A stretch of 6,365 bases of DNA from Desulfobacterales bacterium (GTDB taxonomy: Bacteria; Desulfobacterota; Desulfobacteria; Desulfobacterales; C00003060), in contig JAUWXJ010000133.1 of the NCBI GenBank assembly GCA_030616425.1, positions 1 to 6,365 on the forward strand. The letters run 5' to 3'. The number at the start of each line of letters is the position of its first letter. Within the stretch, counting starts at the first letter, position 1. The translations under genes were made by a program, and so were the position numbers. Under the pieces are notes generated by a model. The model was given only the letters and a program-made list of their open reading frames with translations. It searched no databases and had not been told where the DNA came from. Positions 1 to 5,547 of this stretch are shown here, piece after piece.

Positions 1-1
1 A

Positions 2-1456
2 AGCCAGGCCAGGGAGCTTGCCCTGGATTGGGTAGCCACGGGTGATCCTTATTTCAGCGAAAACTATGTGTCAAAGATGCAGGAAGTTACCTCAGAAGAT
101 CTGATGCGGGTGGCGAAAAAATACTTTCAAAAGGATCAGATGACCATTGCAGTAATAAAGCCGCCCGGGGCAGCGCCAAAAACCGTGGAGTCGCTGTTGC
201 CGGTTTCTGTCTCACGGGCAGAGATTCAAAAAATCATACTCCCAAATGAGATGACTCTCCTTGTGAAAAGGAATACAGCCGCACCCGTTGTTGCTTTAAA
301 GTTTATGGTAAAGGGAGGGCTTCGGTTTGAGCCGCTCGACAAACCTGGCCTTTCTCATTTCATGGCATCCCTTTTGACCAAGGGGACTAAGAATCGATCC
401 AAGATCGAGATTGCCGAGGCTGTCGAAGGCGTTGGCGGGTCGATCGGATCAAGCTCTGGACACAATGTGGTGAGTGTGTCCATTTCGGTTCTAAAAGAGC
501 ACTTCGATATGGCTCTAGACTTACTTTCCGATGTGATTCTCAACCCCATATTTCCAGAAAGTGAAATCGAGAAGGAGCGCAGAGAGACTCTCATGGCGAT
601 CCAAAAACTCGATGAGCACTGGGCAACAGAGATCACCCGACTCTTCAAGCGGCACTATTACCGGAAGCATCCCTACCGAAATGATGTGATCGGCTCAGCT
701 AAAGCTGTGGAGAGCTTTTATAGCAAAGACATAAAAGATTTTTACGAATCGATCATGATGCCCAACAATGCTGTTTTGGCCATATTTGGAGACATAGACC
801 CTGAGACAGTCGCTTCCGAGGTTGAAAAGGCCTTTGAAGACTTTAAGCCCGGTATTTTGGAACAGCCGATTATTGAATTGGAGACCCAAAATATTGTCCA
901 GGACGAAACCTTTGAAGTATTCAACGAGAAGACCTCGGCAGCTATTGTAGTGGGGCATAATGGCCTGACGCTTGCCGACGATGATCGCCCTGTGATTGAT
1001 GTGTTGGACGCCATTGTTTCGGGAACTCGATATCCGAGTGGGTGGCTCCATGACGCGCTTCGAGGCGGGGACAAAAGTCTGGTCTATGTCGTGCACGCCT
1101 TTTCCGCCTTTGGGATTGATGGCGGGTATTTTGGGATAATTACCCAGACCGCTTCCGAGAATTGTGAAGAGGTCATCAAGATTATTCTGGATAAGATGGC
1201 CTTGATTCAAAAGATTGAGGTCGATCCTAAAACCTTACAGCAAGCCAAGAGCATGTGCATCACCACACACGAGCTCGATCTGGAAAGCATTGCCTCCCAG
1301 GCCTCAAGTGCTGTTGTAAACGAGATTTTAGGGCTGGGCTATGATTATGACAAGGAGTATCCTAGGCTTATTGAGCAGGTTAGTGCGGGGGACGTTTTGC
1401 GGGTGGCGAAAAAACTTTTTCCCCACCATTTGATTGTAATGACAAAGCCGAGATGA
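2..1456 (+). CDS. M16 family (insulinase/pitrilysin-like) zinc peptidase, 5'-truncated by the window edge; inactive second module
   Basis: The frame is open from base 2, so the gene begins upstream; the GTG at 68 is internal and is not a convincing start. The visible 484 residues hold the end of one M16 module (through about residue 62, closing with RVAKKYF) and a full second module (about residues 70-484, closing with the parallel RVAKKLF). In the second module the metal motif HxxEH is replaced by HFMAS (bases 356-370), and the region that normally gives the third zinc ligand reads ERRETLMAIQ with no glutamate at the usual place. The R/Y pair of the C-terminal half is kept (LRGGDKSLVY, visible residues 353-362). 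In paired bacterial M16 enzymes one half carries HxxEH and the other the R/Y pair, so I infer that this chain is a fusion whose active half lies before the window. The usual role is degradation of peptides or small proteins, often in the periplasm. A signal peptide cannot be judged. The gene converges on plsB. Confidence 0.9.
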   Translation, partial: SQARELALDWVATGDPYFSENYVSKMQEVTSEDLMRVAKKYFQKDQMTIAVIKPPGAAPKTVESLLPVSVSRAEIQKIILPNEMTLLVKRNTAAPVVALKFMVKGGLRFEPLDKPGLSHFMASLLTKGTKNRSKIEIAEAVEGVGGSIGSSSGHNVVSVSISVLKEHFDMALDLLSDVILNPIFPESEIEKERRETLMAIQKLDEHWATEITRLFKRHYYRKHPYRNDVIGSAKAVESFYSKDIKDFYESIMMPNNAVLAIFGDIDPETVASEVEKAFEDFKPGILEQPIIELETQNIVQDETFEVFNEKTSAAIVVGHNGLTLADDDRPVIDVLDAIVSGTRYPSGWLHDALRGGDKSLVYVVHAFSAFGIDGGYFGIITQTASENCEEVIKIILDKMALIQKIEVDPKTLQQAKSMCITTHELDLESIASQASSAVVNEILGLGYDYDKEYPRLIEQVSAGDVLRVAKKLFPHHLIVMTKPR

Positions 1457-1466
1457 TTGAATATTG

Positions 1467-1638
1467 GAGACCTTTGCAGAACCCCTTTTCACTTCTTTAC
1501 ATGAACTTTTTGACCCATCTAGGGGCTTGCTCACTAAATCCTAAGAACTCGGCCTAAGGGCCTCAAACAGCTTAGGATTGGCCCGGATGGGTCCCAAAAG
1601 TTCATAATTGCCGCTCAAACGGGTTATGCAAAGGTCTC
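1467..1638 (+). mobile_element. MITE copy 1 (172 bp, non-coding, long imperfect palindrome)
   Basis: The element starts with GAGACCTTTGCA and ends with its exact reverse complement TGCAAAGGTCTC. The terminal inverted repeat runs on to about 16 bp as GAGACCTTTGCAnAAC. The arms pair over much of the length: the ATGAAC run near 1501 pairs with GTTCAT near 1599, and CCCATC near 1514 with GATGGG near 1586. The centre is a 9-bp stem (1537-1545 with 1571-1579) enclosing a smaller GGCC/GGCC hairpin. There is no coding capacity, so movement would need a transposase supplied in trans. It begins 10 bp after the M16 stop codon. A second copy lies at 4680-4880 in the same orientation. The parent insertion-sequence family is not assigned from the sequence alone. 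Confidence 0.85.
1537..1579 (+). other. Conserved hairpin core, instance 1 (inside MITE copy 1)
   Basis: The fold is a 9-bp outer stem (AATCCTAAG with CTTAGGATT), an asymmetric internal loop (AACTC at 1546-1550 opposite TCAAACAG at 1563-1570), and a 4-bp inner stem GGCC/GGCC capped by TAAG. The same plan and nearly the same loop bases recur at 1759-1803 (opposite strand) and 4750-4792. Confidence 0.75.
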
Positions 1639-1639
1639 T

Positions 1640-1915
1640 ATTGATGATTGACGAACGACTAATAACGATTTTTGTAACACTTTATGTCTTTGAAAAAGCC
1701 CGTTTTGCGAACGACATTGAGTGATTTTGGAAAAAGGTTCATGTAGAGTGGAGCGTCAAAATCGCAAACTGTCTGAGGGCGTTAGCCCGAGTTTTTGCGA
1801 TTTAGCGGAGCGATTCATGAACCCAAAAATCGCTCACGGAGTGAGCAAAATGAGGCTTTTTTCAAAAGGCTAAATTCTTACCGATTTTTTCAATTGTCAG
1901 TCGTCAATAATCAAT
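1640..1915. repeat. Long imperfect palindromic element (about 276 bp), a family distinct from the MITE
   Basis: The ends form a 20-bp inverted repeat matching at 17 positions (1640-1659 with 1896-1915; consensus ATTGATkATTGACGA). Further inside, CTTTGAAAAAGCC (about 1690-1702) pairs imperfectly with the GGCTTTTTTCAAAAG run near 1855-1869, and GGTTCATG (1737-1744) with CATGAACC (1817-1824). The centre is a 10-bp perfect stem (1759-1768 with 1794-1803) around a GGGC-GTTA-GCCC hairpin. A separate small hairpin GCTCAC-GGA-GTGAGC lies at 1831-1845. It is non-coding, fills the rest of the convergent gap, and ends one base from the plsB stop codon. No target duplication of its own is visible. It could be a second MITE-like family or a bidirectional 3'-end structure. 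Confidence 0.7.
1759..1803 (-). other. Conserved hairpin core, instance 2 (inside the 1640-1915 palindrome)
   Basis: Read on the minus strand this has the same plan as the MITE cores: an outer stem of AAATCGCAAA with TTTGCGATTT, internal loop AACTC opposite TCAGACAG, and an inner stem GGGC/GCCC capped by TAAC. Compared with instance 1, three outer-stem pairs and one inner-stem pair differ by changes on both sides that keep pairing. The internal loop differs by only one base. Confidence 0.7.
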
Positions 1916-1916
1916 C

Positions 1917-4550
1917 CTATTTCTGCACGATGAAGCAATTCAAATACTTTTGAATGACCTGGGTATAGATTTCAATCCCTTCCTCGTCTTCTGCTCCCCT
2001 GATCCCTTTGAAATTGAAAAATGTCAGCCCGTTCTCATAATTGACTTGGGAGAGTGCTTCACTTCTTTCTATTTCTCGTTGCTTGTATAACTGATTGCCC
2101 AATGCCCGGATTTTTTTGATACGCTCTTTTTTGACTATGTCTCGCCGATTGTATGCTTTCAGTACCTTGAGCACAATCCAGTACGATTCAAAATAAGTCT
2201 TGAGGAAGCTTGCGAAACACAGCAATTTCCGGAAACCGGCAGAGGTAATGTTGTAAGTGTCGGGCAGGTTACGATGAGGAATCAGGATAGCATCATCGAT
2301 GAAGGCCTTGAGAGTTTTTCTGACCATATACTCAGGGGGTTTGTCCACGTCATAGGCGAACTCGTACTTAAAGAAATCTTGCAAAAAGTTGTAATCCGAC
2401 TGCAAAGCCGATGCTGAGAATTGAAACGCGTCATAGGACAGGATCGACAGGGCTGTGTACGCTGCTGGAATAAAAAAATGGATACAGTTATTTTTGTAAT
2501 ATTCAAGGCTTAAGCGTTTATTTTCCCAGGCCAGATACCATTTCTCATCTATGGCTGAATCATCCTGCCCTTTTGGTATCTGTCTCTCGATAAACTTTCG
2601 ATTGCTATACATTTCTAATACATTTTCGACGGCATGATAGGGATCGGCAAGGTTTTCCGACAACCGGGCCTTTTGGGAAATCAAATAGTTTAGGTAAGTC
2701 TCTACATATACCATAAGCCCTTTTTGGCTAAAGCGCGGTTTGGGGTAATTCAGAACAGCAGAGGCTGTGAGTGCTTGGGCGGTGACCACCGAGACATGGT
2801 TGATGGCATTGATGATCCGATAGGATAGATTACGGCCCAGGGCTTGATATTCAGTCTGTTCCATTTGCTGGAGGGGGGAGGTTGATCTCGCCGCCAGGGC
2901 CTCGAGTGAAATTGGCTCAGCAAACTGGATATATACGCGGCCGTGACGCTTCTTCAAAACCTTTCGGGCCCGAATCAGTTCCCAGAAGCTTTCTTTTTTC
3001 TTCTGGACTCCTTCCAATTCTTTTAAAATAGCACTTTCTTCCAGAAGGCGATCATATCCAATATAGACGGGTACAAAGATCAAATCTCGACAGACCCCAT
3101 TCTTGTATGCATCGAGTAGTATAGAGACCAAACCTGTTTTTGGAAGAATCATTTTTCCTGTTCGACTCCGACCCCCCTCAATAAAGAACTCTATATTGAA
3201 ACCCTGTTTAATTAACATGTGCACATATTCTGAAAAGAGAGTTGTGTACAGTTTTGCCCCGTGAAAGGTTCGTTTAATGAAAAAAGCACCGCTCTTTCTA
3301 AAAAGGGTTCCCATGGGCCAGAAGGCAAGGTTGCGCCCTGCTGCCACATGAGGACTAGGCATGTTATTCCTAAACAAAAGATAGTTAAGGATAAGGTAAT
3401 CAAAATGGCTTCTATGGCATGGAACAAAGACAAGCGGAGCCTTTGTAGCAGCACTTTTCACCCGGTGGAGGCCTTCCATATCAAGCGTGATACCGTCAAA
3501 CATGGTTTTCCATACCCATCCAAGGAGTGTGGAAAGAGTCTGAACGAGGGTAACACTGTAATCGGCTGCAATATCATCCAGGTAGGCATCAGCCTTCTTA
3601 TAGATTTCGCTAACGTCCTTGTTTCGGGATTGAGCATACTGTTTCATAAAATTTAAGAACCGCTCATTTCTGAGTACCAGCTCTTTTAGTTCTATTCGCG
3701 TCTTAACGACCGGCCCCGTGATGCTCTGGCGATGGCGATTCATCTGCTCCAGAAGCCTGTTTCGGAGAATAAAGGAGAGCTGTTCGACTCCTCGGTCCTG
3801 GTTCTTGGGCTCCTGAAGAAAATCCTTCAGGTTGATTGGATCAGAGATCTCTACGAAGGCCTTTTGAGGGGTTCGCAAAATAACCGTCCATCGTCTGAGG
3901 TGCCCCGGGTTTTCCTCACTGCCAAAGATAATATCAAGGAGATTCGGAGAAGGACGGTGGGGCTTTTTGCTGAAGAGGAGCCACTGGGGGACTATGTATA
4001 TCGGACGATCAATCGTACGCTGTATTTCAACAAGATATTCTAAAGGACCCTGCTTGGCCTTTACAAATCGACGATAGAATCCCTTTCGGTCGACCAGGGA
4101 AAGGAAGGCGGCAGATCCGGCTTCCATCTGGCGCTTGAAGAAGCCGGATTTGTAAGGATTTAGAAAGACCTTATTTGTTAAGAAATGATCCACATAGGCA
4201 AGAAGGATACGAAAGAGCCGGGAGATCTTCTGCCAGAAAAAGATCCTATATTCAAAGCCGATTTCCGGAAAGGGGATCCCCTCTTCTTTGTACCGGACAT
4301 GATAAAAAAGATATTCAAACCGGCTCTTGTACTTAGAGGTGTAGACAATGATAGCTTCTTTAGAGAGGTTTTTCAGGAACGCAGCCTGGGTGGGGTTAAC
4401 ATAAACATCGGAAAACAATGACCGAAGAACTAAGGATGACAGAAACCCCGAGTCTTTCGGCAGGCTACATGTATAATGATCGTGATGGCCCTGAAGGACA
4501 GCGTTTATCCAGGTTCTGATTCTTCGTCTTATTCTTTGAGCCAGCTTCAT
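1917..4550 (-). CDS. plsB: Glycerol-3-phosphate 1-O-acyltransferase PlsB
   Basis: This enzyme transfers a fatty acyl group to position 1 of sn-glycerol-3-phosphate, making lysophosphatidate, the first committed step of phospholipid synthesis at the inner membrane. All four acyltransferase blocks are visible in the 877 residues: HRSHFD at 379-384 (the catalytic Hx4D), GAFFIKR at 421-427, FIEGGRSRTGK at 456-466, and FVPVYIGYDR at 492-501. E. coli PlsB is about 807 residues with its Hx4D histidine near 306. The part after the motif is therefore of normal length, and the roughly 70 extra residues lie in the N-terminal half. The N-terminus is basic (RIRRRIR), as expected for a peripheral membrane protein. 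The start ATG has no clear Shine-Dalgarno sequence. The gene stands alone, convergent with the M16 gene and divergent from the small gene at 5111, with one MITE copy beyond each end. Confidence 0.95.
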   Translation of the reverse strand: MKLAQRIRRRIRTWINAVLQGHHDHYTCSLPKDSGFLSSLVLRSLFSDVYVNPTQAAFLKNLSKEAIIVYTSKYKSRFEYLFYHVRYKEEGIPFPEIGFEYRIFFWQKISRLFRILLAYVDHFLTNKVFLNPYKSGFFKRQMEAGSAAFLSLVDRKGFYRRFVKAKQGPLEYLVEIQRTIDRPIYIVPQWLLFSKKPHRPSPNLLDIIFGSEENPGHLRRWTVILRTPQKAFVEISDPINLKDFLQEPKNQDRGVEQLSFILRNRLLEQMNRHRQSITGPVVKTRIELKELVLRNERFLNFMKQYAQSRNKDVSEIYKKADAYLDDIAADYSVTLVQTLSTLLGWVWKTMFDGITLDMEGLHRVKSAATKAPLVFVPCHRSHFDYLILNYLLFRNNMPSPHVAAGRNLAFWPMGTLFRKSGAFFIKRTFHGAKLYTTLFSEYVHMLIKQGFNIEFFIEGGRSRTGKMILPKTGLVSILLDAYKNGVCRDLIFVPVYIGYDRLLEESAILKELEGVQKKKESFWELIRARKVLKKRHGRVYIQFAEPISLEALAARSTSPLQQMEQTEYQALGRNLSYRIINAINHVSVVTAQALTASAVLNYPKPRFSQKGLMVYVETYLNYLISQKARLSENLADPYHAVENVLEMYSNRKFIERQIPKGQDDSAIDEKWYLAWENKRLSLEYYKNNCIHFFIPAAYTALSILSYDAFQFSASALQSDYNFLQDFFKYEFAYDVDKPPEYMVRKTLKAFIDDAILIPHRNLPDTYNITSAGFRKLLCFASFLKTYFESYWIVLKVLKAYNRRDIVKKERIKKIRALGNQLYKQREIERSEALSQVNYENGLTFFNFKGIRGAEDEEGIEIYTQVIQKYLNCFIVQK

Positions 4551-4674
4551 GGCTTTTTGTGTGAATTTAGGGGTTTTGGCCTAATTGGTCTCCAGCCGGC
4601 CAGGGCCTGTGCCCCGGAGGGGATATTGGAGATGGGTTAGAAGTAACTGGCGTAAGGCCCGAGGCGCAAGACAT
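4551..4674. other. plsB upstream leader with a GC-rich hairpin; no clear promoter
   Basis: Read toward plsB, this stretch has no strong Shine-Dalgarno sequence and no convincing pair of -35 and -10 boxes. It holds a GC-rich inverted repeat (CCAGGGC at 4600-4606, loop CTGT, GCCCCGG at 4611-4617, one mismatch) that overlaps an alternative hairpin CCCC-GGA-GGGG (4612-4622). Either could form in the plsB leader transcript. MITE copy 2 follows immediately upstream and may have pushed the original promoter away or supply one itself. Confidence 0.35.
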
Positions 4675-4679
4675 ACAGA

Positions 4680-4880
4680 GAGACCTTTGCACAACCTCTT
4701 CTCACTCGTTCCTATGAGCTTTTTGACCCATCCATGGGCTCGCTCACTAAACCCTAAAAACTCGGCCCAAGGGCCTCAAACAGTTTAGGATTTGCCCACT
4801 GACGTGGGCCGTTTACTTTGCCCGAATGGGTGCCCCAAAAAGCTCATAATGGTCGCTTAAAGTAGTTATGCAAAGGTCTC
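4680..4880 (+). mobile_element. MITE copy 2 (201 bp)
   Basis: It has the same termini as copy 1 (GAGACCTTTGCA and TGCAAAGGTCTC) and aligns over its whole length at very roughly 80 to 85 percent identity by eye. Copy 2 carries 26 extra bases bounded by GCCC direct repeats (4794-4797 and 4820-4823), and these include a perfect hairpin GCCCAC-TGAC-GTGGGC at 4794-4809. Where copy 1 has ATGAAC pairing with GTTCAT, copy 2 has ATGAGC pairing with GCTCAT, a compensatory change in the arms. It lies in the divergent region between plsB and the gene at 5111, so it may affect expression of either. It is non-coding; open frames across it are artefacts. Confidence 0.85.
4750..4792 (+). other. Conserved hairpin core, instance 3 (inside MITE copy 2)
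   Basis: The outer stem is AACCCTAAA with TTTAGGATT, with one C-A mismatch that becomes a G-T wobble on the opposite strand. The internal loop is AACTC (4759-4763) opposite TCAAACAG (4776-4783), identical to instance 1. The inner stem is GGCC/GGCC capped by CAAG. Confidence 0.7.
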
Positions 4881-4985
4881 ACAGACAGATAGAAAGCTTT
4901 TGCCCTGGGCTTTGTGCCTTGCCCGATACAACTATGTCATATGATTGGATTGGCTATCGATCTAAGGCTATTGCCGAAAAGAAAA

Positions 4986-5004
4986 AAGAAAAAGTGTTTT
5001 TCTT
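4986..5004. repeat. Perfect 8-bp inverted repeat (AAGAAAAA-GTG-TTTTTCTT)
   Basis: Both arms match exactly around a 3-base centre. It lies about 110 bp upstream of the 5111 start and could be a regulator site. It is all A/T except for one G-C pair per arm, so chance is a real alternative. Confidence 0.35.
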
Positions 5005-5007
5005 AAA

Positions 5008-5024
5008 TTACAAATAGTTACAAA
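5008..5024 (+). repeat. Direct repeat TTACAAA spaced by 10 bp
   Basis: TTACAAA occurs at 5008-5014 and 5018-5024. The 10-bp period puts both copies on the same face of the helix, as in tandem activator sites, but the composition is AT-rich and the repeat is short. Confidence 0.3.
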
Positions 5025-5072
5025 AACAATCCCCCTATTCTTTCTGGTGAGATGATAGCACAAATTTTCTGT

Positions 5073-5101
5073 GTGTCAATTTGAAAATAGTGTGGTATTA
5101 G
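5073..5101 (+). promoter_or_regulatory. Weak candidate sigma-70 promoter for the gene at 5111
   Basis: GTGTCA (5073-5078) and TATTAG (5096-5101) each match four of six consensus bases with 17-bp spacing, and TGG directly precedes the -10 box, giving an extended -10 look. Transcription would then start almost at the ATG, implying a leaderless message. This would fit the poor ribosome-binding site, but the box matches are weak. Confidence 0.2.
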
Positions 5102-5110
5102 CAGGCTGCT

Positions 5111-5446
5111 ATGGCAACCATAGGAGATGTTGTCCTAATTTACTGCGAAGAAAAACCAGCCTTTTTTGCGCGTATCGAAGATATCACAGCTGACCAAAAG
5201 CGTGATTGGTATCAGGTAAGGCTACTTGTGCTCCATATCCCCTTGACAGAGACAATCTGGACGCTCAGGGATGAATATATCAATGGTGTAGCCTTTACCA
5301 TGAATGGTCGCAGGATCAGGATAGAGAGGGTTAAGGGGGGTGAGAGGCCAGAACAGGTGAACTTGCCATCTGACAGTGATTTGAATAAAGAGGATACCCC
5401 AGTCGATGATAAAGTGATTTCGATTTTTGACCGAAAAAGGGGGTAA
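5111..5446 (+). CDS. Conserved-looking hypothetical protein, 111 aa, soluble
   Basis: I recognise the general look of this protein from Desulfobacterota genomes but know no function for it. It opens with a compact, probably beta-rich domain (residues 1-76; GDVVLIYCEEKPAFFARIED, then an aromatic and basic stretch DWYQVRLL, then RDEYINGVAFTMNGRRIRIERV). A charged linker follows (77-100), ending in a short tail VISIFDRKRG that looks like a docking motif. There is no signal peptide or membrane segment. The upstream bases (AGCAGGCTGCT) give only a weak ribosome-binding site. The next gene on the same strand starts 101 bp later with a much better site. Codon pattern and open length support a real gene; function is unknown. 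Confidence 0.75.
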   Translation: MATIGDVVLIYCEEKPAFFARIEDITADQKRDWYQVRLLVLHIPLTETIWTLRDEYINGVAFTMNGRRIRIERVKGGERPEQVNLPSDSDLNKEDTPVDDKVISIFDRKRG

Positions 5447-5466
5447 TTGATATTTTTGTGCTTGAT

Positions 5467-5481
5467 TTGCTTGCTTGCTTG
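5467..5481 (+). repeat. Short tandem repeat (TTGC)x3 plus TTG
   Basis: A tetranucleotide repeat lies in the 101-bp gap between the two small genes, about 65 bp before the ATG at 5548. Such tracts can change length by slippage, but at under four units this one is short, and no promoter boxes clearly bracket it. Confidence 0.4.
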
Positions 5482-5530
5482 TGTTACGGAAATCTAAATT
5501 GCAGGCTGAACTTATTTGATATTTAATAAA

Positions 5531-5537
5531 AAGGAGG
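5531..5537 (+). promoter_or_regulatory. Strong ribosome-binding site AAGGAGG for the gene at 5548
   Basis: This is a perfect Shine-Dalgarno sequence 10 bases before the ATG at 5548, which fixes that start. A nearer ATG (5538-5540) touches the site and reaches a stop after two codons, so it is not the start. Confidence 0.75.
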
Positions 5538-5547
5538 ATGGTATAAC

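Larger units (their letters stand above)
1462..1643. repeat. 5-bp target-site duplication TATTG flanking MITE copy 1
   Basis: TATTG occurs directly before the left tip (1462-1466) and directly after the right tip (1639-1643) of the 172-bp element. A perfect duplication at both ends marks true insertion by a transposase that makes 5-bp staggered cuts. The right copy overlaps the first four bases of the neighbouring palindrome that starts at 1640. Confidence 0.8.
4675..4885. repeat. 5-bp target-site duplication ACAGA flanking MITE copy 2
   Basis: ACAGA lies directly before the left tip (4675-4679) and directly after the right tip (4881-4885). It differs in sequence from the TATTG of copy 1 but has the same length. 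This confirms both the element boundaries and a 5-bp duplication size, and indicates little target-sequence specificity. Confidence 0.8.
4886..5110. other. AT-rich upstream region of the gene at 5111, no gene seen
   Basis: No convincing coding sequence is present; the only ATG frame here (4934-5017, 27 codons) lacks a ribosome-binding site. The stretch becomes strongly AT-rich after about 4978 and holds a short inverted repeat and a 10-bp-spaced direct repeat, listed separately. It most likely contains the promoter of the 5111 gene. Confidence 0.5.

Noticed and set aside
695..1210. 171-codon minus-strand frame within the M16 gene
   Set aside because: It is antisense to a clear peptidase domain and has no recognisable motif or start signal.
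1467..1915. CRISPR array
   Set aside because: The repeats here are long inverted palindromes of different families, not short regularly spaced direct repeats, and no cas gene is present.
3212..4421. Several open frames on both strands inside plsB
   Set aside because: All lie within the strongly supported plsB coding sequence and show no family motifs; they are frame shadows.
4585..4788. 67-codon plus-strand frame upstream of plsB
   Set aside because: It crosses the boundary of MITE copy 2 and has no ribosome-binding site or protein-like composition.
1467..4880. Composite transposon carrying plsB between two MITE copies
   Set aside because: Each copy has its own target duplication, and the outer flanks (TATTG and ACAGA) differ, so they inserted separately.
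4640..4930. Possible inverted repeat spanning the MITE 2 insertion site (GGCCCGAGGCGCAAGAC against the GCTTTTGCCCTGGGC region)
   Set aside because: Pairing is patchy with several mismatches once the MITE is removed; not distinguishable from chance by eye.
4934..5017. 27-aa small ORF (MSYDWIGYRSK start) upstream of the 5111 gene
   Set aside because: There is no ribosome-binding site before it, and its second half is simple lysine-rich sequence made by the A-rich tract. It is possible but unsupported.
5538..5546. Two-codon mini-ORF directly after the AAGGAGG site
   Set aside because: The ATG touches the Shine-Dalgarno sequence, leaving no spacing for initiation; the ATG at 5548 is the functional start.
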